Positions 12,143 through 21,300 of a DNA stretch of 64,000 nucleotides are shown here, in pieces. Position numbers and translations under genes: made by a program. Source of the stretch: Cardinalis cardinalis (lineage: Eukaryota > Chordata > Aves > Passeriformes > Cardinalidae); contig JACDOX010000023.1 in assembly GCA_014549065.1 (NCBI GenBank), forward strand, positions 7,086,013 through 7,150,012. Direction: 5' to 3'. The stretch's first letter is position 1, and each line of letters starts with the position of its first letter. The notes under the pieces were generated by a model. The model ran no database searches and was not told the DNA's origin. It saw only the letters and a list, made by a program, of their open reading frames with translations.

Positions 12143-12229
12143 ATGTTATCTGCTGGCACCCGTCCCCTCCGCGCCGGGAGAGCCGAGGGGCCGGGGGCGG
12201 CAGGCGGGGGGCGCCGGGCGGAGCGCTAG
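12143..12229 (+). other. Possible upstream ORF at the start site
   Basis: ATG at 12,143 opens a 28-codon frame ending at TAG (12,227-12,229), rich in Gly, Arg and Ala codons. It begins almost exactly where the TATA box predicts transcription to start, so whether it is in the mRNA depends on a few bases. If included it lies so close to the cap that many ribosomes would skip it. Confidence 0.25.
12187..12218 (+). promoter_or_regulatory. G-quadruplex-prone tract in 5' UTR
   Basis: Four G runs (4, 5, 6 and 3 bases) are separated by loops of 2, 8 and 4 bases. One loop slightly exceeds the usual 7-base limit but contains a GG. In the leader RNA such a tract could slow scanning. This is inferred from composition. 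Confidence 0.4.
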
Positions 12230-12491
12230 AGCCGCCGGGGACGGGGCCAGCCCCAGCCCCGCGGGGGAGGCCGGCGGGCGGGGAGAGCGGCGCTGCGCTG
12301 CGGCCAGCCCCGGGCGGCCGGCTCCGCGCCTGCGACCCGCGGGAGGCTGCCGGGGCGCGGCGGCGCTGCCTCGCTGACTGCGGCGCGGGGTTGGCGTTTC
12401 GGAAGGAGGAGGAAGAGGAGGGAGCTGGGAAGAGCTGTGCGGCGCGCAGCGGCCCGGGCGGGGGTGGGTCGGTGCATGCGGCGCGGGGCGC

Positions 12492-13220
12492 NNNNNNNNN
12501 NNNNNNNNNNNNNNNNNNNNNNNNNNNNNNNNNNNNNNNNNNNNNNNNNNNNNNNNNNNNNNNNNNNNNNNNNNNNNNNNNNNNNNNNNNNNNNNNNNNN
12601 NNNNNNNNNNNNNNNNNNNNNNNNNNNNNNNNNNNNNNNNNNNNNNNNNNNNNNNNNNNNNNNNNNNNNNNNNNNNNNNNNNNNNNNNNNNNNNNNNNNN
12701 NNNNNNNNNNNNNNNNNNNNNNNNNNNNNNNNNNNNNNNNNNNNNNNNNNNNNNNNNNNNNNNNNNNNNNNNNNNNNNNNNNNNNNNNNNNNNNNNNNNN
12801 NNNNNNNNNNNNNNNNNNNNNNNNNNNNNNNNNNNNNNNNNNNNNNNNNNNNNNNNNNNNNNNNNNNNNNNNNNNNNNNNNNNNNNNNNNNNNNNNNNNN
12901 NNNNNNNNNNNNNNNNNNNNNNNNNNNNNNNNNNNNNNNNNNNNNNNNNNNNNNNNNNNNNNNNNNNNNNNNNNNNNNNNNNNNNNNNNNNNNNNNNNNN
13001 NNNNNNNNNNNNNNNNNNNNNNNNNNNNNNNNNNNNNNNNNNNNNNNNNNNNNNNNNNNNNNNNNNNNNNNNNNNNNNNNNNNNNNNNNNNNNNNNNNNN
13101 NNNNNNNNNNNNNNNNNNNNNNNNNNNNNNNNNNNNNNNNNNNNNNNNNNNNNNNNNNNNNNNNNNNNNNNNNNNNNNNNNNNNNNNNNNNNNNNNNNNN
13201 NNNNNNNNNNNNNNNNNNNN
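12492..13220. other. Assembly gap (729 N)
   Basis: An unbroken run of N, flanked on the left by CpG-island sequence and on the right by the last bases of the TGFB2 leader. The gap length may be an estimate. It most likely hides very GC-rich 5' UTR that sequenced poorly. Confidence 0.99.
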
Positions 13221-13236
13221 TATTTAAACACTTAAA

Positions 13237-13579
13237 ATGCACTGCTATCTCCTGAGCGTGCTCCTCACCGTGGATCTGGCCACCGTGGCTCTCAGCCTGT
13301 CTACCTGCAGCACCCTCGACATGGATCAGTTTATGCGCAAGAGGATCGAGGCAATCCGGGGGCAGATCTTGAGCAAACTGAAGCTCACCAGCCCCCCGGA
13401 CGAATACCCCGAGCCCGAGGAGGTGCCCCCGGAGGTCATCTCCATCTACAACAGCACCAGGGACCTGCTGCAGGAAAAAGCCAACCACAGAGCCGCCACT
13501 TGCGAGAGGGAGAGNAGCGACGAGGAGTATTATGCCAAAGAAGTTTACAAAATAGACATGCAGCCTTTTTACCCCGAAA
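13237..13579 (+). CDS. TGFB2: TGFB2 exon 1 (coding part): signal peptide and N-terminal latency propeptide
   Basis: This exon encodes residues 1-114 of TGF-beta-2, a secreted dimeric cytokine that signals through TGFBR2/TGFBR1 to SMAD2/3 and acts in heart, eye, palate and limb development. Residues 1-20 form a hydrophobic signal peptide (MHCYLLSVLLTVDLATVALS). The propeptide follows, opening LSTCSTLDMDQFMRKRIEAI. Cys24 corresponds to the cysteine that links the propeptide to LTBP or GARP, and the early helices form the straitjacket that keeps the factor latent. An N-glycosylation sequon is at Asn72 (NST). The ATG at 13,237 is chosen because it starts the signal peptide and matches the family start. 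One N (13,515) makes residue 93 ambiguous (AGN, probably Arg). The exon ends in phase 1 before GTAAGT. Avian-specific differences include YPE-N at the junction, where mammals have an extra Ser. Identification is near certain. Confidence 0.97.
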
Positions 13580-13585
13580 GTAAGT
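13580..13585 (+). other. TGFB2: Intron 1 splice donor
   Basis: GAAA followed by GTAAGT is a near-consensus donor. Cutting here leaves one base (A), which joins AC at 50,441 to form the Asn115 codon. This restores the conserved NAIPP sequence. Reading through the donor reaches a stop at 13,648-13,650. Confidence 0.93.
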
Positions 13586-14324
13586 CCTCTGTGTTTGTGC
13601 ATGTGTGCGTAATTTCGCCCCCGAGGCTTAGCGGTGCTCAGCACCTTTAAATAGCACCCCCAAGCATCGTACTCTGCCTTCTTTGCTCGGCTCGCTTGTC
13701 ATCCTCAGCATCGCTTAGGTGGAGGCTTCTAGGGTTTAATTTAGGTGACGGGGTACCCGTGACTGGCTGGGTATGTTGTGGGGATCACCTGTTGCCCCAC
13801 ACTCGCGAGGTTTCCAGACCCCTCTGAAGGCACCCAGGGATTCCTGAGGGTGCCTGTGCTGCCAGCGCCCGGTTCCTGAGCAGAGTTCCCCTCCCGGGAT
13901 CCCACTCCCTCCCCCGCGCCCGGTGTAGCTCCCCGGCAGCCCCGTGTACAGCCTCCAGAAAGAGCCGATATCTTTCCACTGCTCTTGTTTCCCTTGGAGT
14001 GTCTGGAACGGGCAGGTTTCCATCTCTCCATAACTGTAAAGAAAAGAAGGTCTTAAAAAAAAAAAAGTTGCCAGCTCGTCTTGTGCGTGTCCCTTTAGAA
14101 CTGTCCCGCAGACTGCTGCTCGCGTCGGTGCTCAGAGAGGACAGAGACGTCCTCCCTGCTCGTCCCACTTTAACTAACCTCCCCTTTCGGTTCGTGGGCA
14201 CTTCCCATTTCAGGTACAGAAAAACTTTTCCTTCTGGGTAGCTTTGGTTCTTGGCACCTGTATCAGCCCGTCTACCTTTTGCAGTTTTTAACAACCTTCT
14301 GGTGATCCATGCCACGTTTTGCAC

Positions 14325-14373
14325 AAAAAGAAAAAAAAAAAAAAAANAAAAAAAAAAAAAAAAGAAAAAAAAA
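14325..14373. repeat. Poly(A) tract
   Basis: About 49 bases are almost all A, with G at 14,330 and 14,364 and an N at 14,347, followed by GGGG. No retroposed body or target-site duplication is apparent on its left, so it is treated as a simple repeat. Its true length is uncertain. Confidence 0.9.
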
Positions 14374-15014
14374 GGGGTACAAATGCTCTGTGCTGACCAA
14401 ATCCACTTAGATTAGTAATCATAATGACATGCCTTTTTGTTTTGGTAGTGAAGCTTAAGTGCNCAGAAAAAAAAGAAAGAAAAAGCACCGCACTGCCTTA
14501 AAAGAATCTAGATCATCATCATACCGAGGAAAGTGAAATACCAGAAGCAGAAAATAACTTCACCGTTCACATAACCAAACCCTAGTCCCTAGTAATTTCA
14601 TTTAGCTTGCTTCCCTCCCCCACCACTTGATGCCCTATATACTTGCTGTCTGTTTCTCAAAAGCACATAGCTCTTGCTGAAATAGATAATTCAGCCATCT
14701 TGGTAACTTTATCCTAGAGTTTCTAATTTCATTTTCACCTTATTTATTTTTAGTTTAGCAAGTTGTAGCTTTGGGGCTTGCTCTGTCTTGCATGGGATAG
14801 TCCTAGGATGCCAGCCAAGGTATCTGAGCCCCNCGCTCTGTGCAGCTGCCTCCCTTTCTTCCTTTCCTCTTAAATGACAACATCAGGTACAGGACATCCT
14901 GGCAGTCAGAGCCATTTTATTATTGTAATTATGGCACCGTCCTTAATAGCCATGATAAATATACTCCACCCTTGTTACCCTTGGGGAAGAAATACTTTAT
15001 TTTTTAAAAAAAAC

Positions 15015-15098
15015 CTGCATATTTGGAGCCAAGTGGGTATGAGCAGAGCAGTTCAGCTGCATATTTGGAGCCAAGTGGGTATGAGCAGAGCAGTTCAG
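15015..15098. repeat. Perfect 42-bp tandem duplication
   Basis: The unit beginning CTGCATATTTGGAGCCAAGT and ending GAGCAGTTCAG occurs twice, head to tail, with no mismatch (15,015-15,056 and 15,057-15,098). Perfect identity means either a recent duplication or an assembly error. Confidence 0.95.
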
Positions 15099-18000
15099 TA
15101 TAATTCATAGCCATAGTAAGAACACAGAAGTCATACTTGTTTTCCACGTTGATGTACTGTATTATTTTGCTGGTTGTTTAATAGAAGTCAGCACTTCCTT
15201 TTGAGATCTGTTAGATCATACCCAGGGCAGAGGAGCACCTATGGGCAAAGGTTGGGAAGACCTCTAGCAGTGCCTTGGTTTGGGGAGTTGGCCCTGTAGC
15301 AGAGAGTCTCTTGAAACTTGTAAAGTGCATCTGTCCTGAGCATATCTGTCCTCCTTGCTTCAGCAGACTGCAGAGAACCAATAGTCCAAAATGCAGCTGC
15401 ATACTTCCCAGAAAATTAAAATATCTGTGGTGTGTGACTTGGATGGTATTGGCAAAAGAGGATCTATTTTTAAAACGTTGTCAGGGGCCAGGTTTGGTCT
15501 GAAGTATAGATAGAGGCTTTGGAAGAGCTCAGGAGATTGCAGGTATCTACCAACAGAGTGCATCAGACGTTTGGGATCCGAGGGCCAGCTCGCAGCACAT
15601 CCAGCACTACTGTGCGAGGCTGTCGCTAACATCAGAGTAAGTAGGTTAACTGTTTTTCCACTGCTCTCTAGTTATGCTGCATGGAGCGACCCTTTCCAAA
15701 AAAGACAGTAAGGAAGAAATCACTCCACCATATTTTAAAGGAAGAAATTGAAAGTGCAGCTCTGGCGGCCACAGGCACTTTCTCCTAGGCTTTTCAGAGT
15801 GGATTTTTTTAACTCTACAGTGTCTGCTGTGTTGGAGAGTGGTAGGAGGGAGAAGGGGATCAGTGTGAATGCACTGGAGGTCAAAAGCTGCTGGAAGGCA
15901 GGCATGGGAAAGATCAGTCGTTCAGTTTTTACCACAAGTTGTTAATGTTCAGAAACTGACTACAACCCAAGTATTACAACTATGCTCTAATTATACTCAT
16001 AGGCAGCAATATATCACTACAGATCGCTGATAGGTCTTCGTGGAGCATTTTGTAAAGTTCAGACTAAATATTTTTAGCAATGAGGAGATTTAAAAGGAAA
16101 ACTATAAGAGATACTGTATACACCCTAAGGCATATTTTGTCTTAAATATTATCCTTGGCCAACTGTACTGTATAAATACAGTAAATATGAATAGAACTGG
16201 CAAGATGCCAATCTCCTGGGATGAATTTTAGTCAAGAAGGTATTTATGGGATATAAATAATACTGTGTCAACATTTAAAGAAGGGATCTGATTAGTTTTG
16301 AAATTATTCATATTAATCTTTTCACATGCTGTTAATTTAAGGCTCAAACTAAAGTTATGCTAAGGTTTACTGATAGTTTGCACTGAGGAATTAAGGGGGC
16401 ATCTNGCTTGAGAGTCCACTTGAGGTTAGGGACACATCGTGATATAGGTGGAAATTCAGTGAGTCAGGGACTGCGTGACCCAAAAGCAACAGATGTGAAA
16501 GAAGTGTCAGAAAAAAATACTACAAAGACATTTGGAAGAAACAGAAAGCTTTTGTCTGTCAAACATGCCTTGTGCTCAGGACAGTATGCATCTCTGTGAG
16601 TCTGAATCTCTCCTAAGTCCAGAATTTGAGGTTTTTCAGAGGAGCTTAAAGAGGAAGGCTGGATATGGTGTTCTCTGAACATGACATCACAGAGTTCTTG
16701 GGAATTTTGTGCCTAGGCAAAGTTACCTGAGTAAATGCTTAAAACTGGTTTCTGTGAATGCTGGATCACATTAGAAGCTTATTACTTACCAGTTGTTCGC
16801 TGAATATCTAGGGCCTGATACTTAAACTAGGTGGTGATTGCCATTGCACTGAGAGTAAACAGAAATTAAATGCCAACACAATTAAGGATTGTGAATTGTA
16901 ATGCTAACGAACAACAGGCATACTTGAGAAAAACAGGCAACACTTGTATTTGGAGGCAAGGGCCCATTCTATCATCTTCATTCGAAGCAATTTTTACTAC
17001 AGGCTGTGAACTGGTTTGCAGTGATAGCTTAGGGCCAATGCAGGTAAATTTTTAAGTTTTCTGCATTCTTGAAGATAGGTTTATAAGTACTCATTAGCCT
17101 AAGAAAACACAGTTCTTCTGGGTTTGGGCCTGTTTTTTCATGAATTTTAAGCTACCTTAGTGTGAAGGAGCCTCTATGGGTTCCATCCTGCACTGGTGAT
17201 TAGGATTAGTCTTCTCAGGAGCTCTGCCCCATGAATATTGCTTTACATAGGCCATCCTTCTGCTGAATGTTTGCCCCATGAAAGGCAACATTATAAGCTG
17301 GCAGGGCACAATGGCATGCTTCTACTTTATCAACAAGGACTCAATTTACCAGCAATTACACGTATGTGGGTTCCTTGTCTTCAGGGTACCAGAACAGCTC
17401 CTGCAGACGGCTCCCAGCACTGACTGCATCATTACCACAATGTTAACAGCTCACCTGTGTTTGCATTTAGCACAACACGGAGTCTAACCTGGCAGACTTT
17501 CCCGTGTTATTAATTATATGGAAACAGACTCAGAAGGAACAACTAATTTTAAAACTTTCTAGCTATGCTGGACCTATGGTTGTGCTCTGGAGCACCTCTT
17601 GGAGGAGGAGATGTTTGCCAGGCATACTCTCTGCATTACAGACAGCACCTGCTGCAGTGTGAAGGCTTTCCCAAGGAGTGACATGGGAGGAACAGTTCCT
17701 TATTCCATAAGGAATGACACTTAATGCAGTCTTCGTAGGTGGAAAACTCCAGGAAATTGCAAATGGCTTTAGAAAGGCACAGGGTAATTTTCTAGACAGT
17801 AGTCCTCTACATACTGAGAGGGATAATAAAATAACATGCTCTGGTGCACTAATGAAGGGCAGCACCACATGTGCTTCCTGCCTGGCTTCTGAATCACCGG
17901 CTACTTTTACTGTAANCAGGGTGCCAAGCTGGGAAGCAGGGGGGAAGGTCCAAGAGGCAGTCTGGAATGATACATGGTCCTTGAGTTCCTTCCAGAGGAT

Positions 18001-18177
18001 GAAGCCTACAGAAAAGCTAAATACACATGACCCCACTCTTTAATACTGNATGGTCAGATGAGCTACAAGACAGGGCTGTATTCCCAAGTCCTTTCCATAA
18101 CCTTCCTGGAATTTCTCTCTTGTGTCTGTTTGAAAGAGGCGCTTTTCACTGTAGTTTGGTGAGTGAGAAGATCTGAC

Positions 18178-18378
18178 AGAATCATGGAATCATTTCATTT
18201 GTAAAAGACTCTTTATGTCATCTGAGTACAAGTGTTAACCTATCACTGTGAAGTTCACCACTCAGCCTTGTCCCTATGTGTCACAGCTATACTTTTAAAT
18301 ACCTCCAGGGATGGTGACTCAACCACTTTCTGGGCAGCCTGTTTCCATNCTTAACAGTCCTTCTGGTGAATATGCAGC
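18178..18378 (-). mobile_element. CR1 LINE fragment (3' end), antisense
   Basis: The segment starts with AGAATCATGGAATCATTT, the reverse complement of a CR1 3' terminus, and continues with hallmark CR1 3' UTR sequence such as TTTTAAATACCTCCAGGGATGGTGACT and the following CCACTTTCTGGGCAGCCTG. Similarity fades after about 18,378. It is a short, 5'-truncated and mutated copy, as is usual for CR1 in birds, and is no longer mobile. Confidence 0.88.
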
Positions 18379-21300
18379 AGTGCCCTGCTGCTCCCCACCC
18401 TCCAGCCACTGACAACATAAATGTTTTATAGTCTCAGAGACCTTTCTGGAAATGTGCCCTTGTCTTCTTGTGGCTGGAGATGTGCAGGGAGTGCCCAGAG
18501 CTTGTGCTGCTCTTGCTGGCTGTACTGGCAGGACTAGTGTGGGTAGGTGATTGAGTGAGGAAAGCAGAGCATCATCTTCATTAGATACTGGTTTTAGCCT
18601 TTCTCCTCTTTGGTACTCTGCATGAGAACTGTAGTGGCCATCAGGATGGCTGTGCTACTTTGAAGTTACTACTTCCAGCATTTTGCTGTCAGCTTGAGAT
18701 TCCTGTCTGCACCAGCACTGGGGAAAATGATGAATGTGAGAACTGGCTGTCATTCTCAGTGAGCTTCTTCAGCACAGCCCTGAGACACGCACGGAGCTTC
18801 ACACACATGAACAGGCTCATTAGCATTAAGGCTCTGTGTATGCCTAATTAGCTTCCTGAGCTGGGGCACAATTTATGGTGCACTTGCAGGGATGAATAAA
18901 GCCAGACAGTTCAAATCCCTCTCACTGTGTTGAAATCTGCCACTGGGGCATGGGAACCCTGTGAGAAGGAAATGCTTTACAGCATGTTTTAGAGGGGAAA
19001 GAAGAAACTCTTCAGTGATCCTGAAGAAGGCTGGCCCTGTTGGGCAGCTGCTTCCTTGGCCTTTGCACTGATGTGCTAGACTGCTCCTGTATTACGGATA
19101 AAGAGAGGAACCCCAGGGTATGGTGACAAAACGAGTCATGAGTGAAGATACACAAACGTTTTTGTTCCTGTTGTGAAACCACATGCAGCAGGTTTTCAAG
19201 CAAGCAGCTTTTAGCTTGAGGATGATTCGCTCCCCAGGTATTATTTAATGTAATAATGTGTTACGGATGTTTCTGCTGGTTTGTTTAGATTAAAAGGATT
19301 GGCTTGGTCGTTTGTTTAGGGAAAGCTCGCACCCTGCCTTCCACCACAGGCTGTTGCTTGTTTCCCCTTCAGTCTGTGCTGTGGATAGTCAGTGCCCAGC
19401 TCCAGCATCACTCTCAGTTGGCTTCCTGTGGTAGTCANATCTGAAGCAGCAATGTTTCTTCTTAAAACATCTCCCCCATGCTTGTCCTTGCTGTCTGTGC
19501 TGTGTTAAGTGATTGCAGCTGGGCACCCGACTGCACAAAACATAGAGCTGCAAGGTATAGAGGAGAAACTGAAAGATTTGTCTGTAACAAGACAATAAAA
19601 TGTTGGGGGAAAAAAGCCTTAGTGTCAAGGTTTGTGTTTTATCTCCTTCCAGTGTGACCAGTGGTGTTTGGATTTATGAATTACTCANGAGGCTGTTCAC
19701 TGCTGTGGTTCTCTTAGCTTGAATGGCACAGGACTGGCTTTGCAGAAATGAGGTGCTAGACCTGGCTTTGTTAGACCTGTCTGTTCTGAACAGTTTTTTA
19801 CGTGTTTTTGGTGCTATGCAAGTTGGTCCACAGTAGAGAAGTTGCTTCTTTGGATAAAAGAGCATTCTTTCAAACAACCAGGTTTTCCAAAGGGAACATG
19901 GCAGTTCATGCCACTGGGAAAGCTTCTGGCTCCTTATGTCGGAAGCTCCGTTGGATGAGTTAAGGCAGCTGAGCAGAGAGACTTCTCACTCACTGTGAGC
20001 AGACAGGCTCTGCTGAAATACATCTTGTGTTGTTTGGGCTCTCTGGCATCCATGTTTGGTTTCAGGAGATGCTGGACCTCACAGGCACCCCTGCAGCAGA
20101 TTTGTGGCAGAGAGTGTAGAGAGGATCTTCAGAACATCTCTCCATTGTTCAGGTTTTAATTTGGACAGTGACTGAGAAGTGCTTCTCATTTCAGGTGTGA
20201 TGCTCATTGACATGTTCAGGCTCTTCATTGTAGAGCTGAGCTTTTCCCCTCTGAATTCCCCTTAGGGAGGGAGCCTCTTTTTGTTGTTATATAATACTTC
20301 GTACAGCATGGTGCTGACTTCAGNTTATTAATAATAACTGTATAAATTATAAAGCATAAGTTGACCTTATAGCTGACCCTGCTTTGAGCTGGAGGTTGGA
20401 CTTCCAACATGAATTAACCTGTAATCCTTGTAATACTACATTTTAATACAAGGAAAACAATGCATTGTATTTCAGCTTCCACAGAGTGGTCTTGATTCAA
20501 GTGTCACCACATTTCTGAAGATATGCTGTTTTCTACCAGTCTCGGATTTGTCCTTCTGCTGTAGCTTTCTTGCATCAAAATATTCCTGTTCTTCTCTCGC
20601 TCTGCACANAGTTTTGTTTTTCTTGTTTGAATGTTGCTTTTCAAATAAGCATGGTAAGTGGCATAAAAATAGACTACTGTATTGGACTTTAGCAAAAGCT
20701 GTGGCATAGTTTTAGGCGAACTTAGGAGGGGCGGGGAAGGAAAATGTTGTGATACTGACCTTTCACTTTGCTTGTTTGGCTCCTTCCCGTCGTATCTAAC
20801 CCACACTGCACTGACAAAATACCGCATCTGTCTTGACAGGCAAGTTCACAAATAACCATTCATTCATAACTTGGAGCTGCTGTAAGACTCCTTATGGATT
20901 GCTTAATCTGACAGTTGTGCATTTGAGCAGAGACTTTGAAGCAGAGACTTTGCAGAATGCCCGTGAGTTCAGTCTGACTTTGTGAGGGCTCGGAGGGAGG
21001 TCTCGCGTGAAAGAGGATACTGTGCTCGGGGTGCGTTGCGTGTGTGCATGCGTGCACACGCGCGCGTGCATACATTTTACAGTATTAAAACATCTGTTGT
21101 TGCCAAAGCCCAAATTGGAATGTTCTGGGAAAGATAATTTAATTTTTAGCTTCTGGATTCATTTCAGTGATGGTAATTTCAACACTTCCTGGGGAGAGTC
21201 TATCGGTGGTTATGTGCATCAAATGCAGCAGTAAATCTGTCATTCTTTCCATTTCAGTTTTTCAGGCTTTCAACTTCGTTATTTTTCCCTGTTTGGCTGG

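Larger units (their letters stand above)
11900..12491. promoter_or_regulatory. TGFB2: CpG island over the TGFB2 promoter and 5' UTR
   Basis: GC content and CpG frequency rise sharply from about 11,925 and stay very high until the assembly gap at 12,492, with stretches such as GGCGGCGGCGCGG and GCGCGCAGCGGCCCGGGCGGGG. CpG islands commonly cover the promoters of developmental signalling genes. The island probably continues inside the gap. Long open frames crossing it on both strands are stop-poor artefacts. Confidence 0.85.
12143..13236 (+). other. TGFB2: TGFB2 5' UTR (partly in assembly gap)
   Basis: The segment runs from the predicted start site to the initiator ATG and is about 1.09 kb, in keeping with the unusually long TGFB2 leader known in mammals (over 1 kb). 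The left third is extremely GC-rich. The last 16 bases before the ATG (TATTTAAACACTTAAA) are AT-rich. No intron is visible, but the 729-base gap prevents excluding one. The exact start base is inferred from the TATA position only. Confidence 0.6.
13586..18177 (+). other. TGFB2: Intron 1, proximal part
   Basis: Noncoding intron sequence. The first 600 bases remain fairly GC-rich (island shore to about 14,200), then become AT-rich. Apart from the A-rich tract and the 42-bp duplication listed separately, I see no repeat or coding exon. Overlapping minus-strand frames at 13,736-14,324 are stop-poor artefacts of the shore. Confidence 0.7.

Noticed and set aside
12146..13650. Long open frames of 270-470 codons on both strands across the N block
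   Set aside because: They are open only because N codons contain no stops. The real coding part is 13,237-13,579, confirmed by splice phase with exon 2.
14325..14373. Poly(A) tract as the tail of a processed pseudogene
   Set aside because: No gene-like body or flanking target-site duplication is visible on its 5' side.
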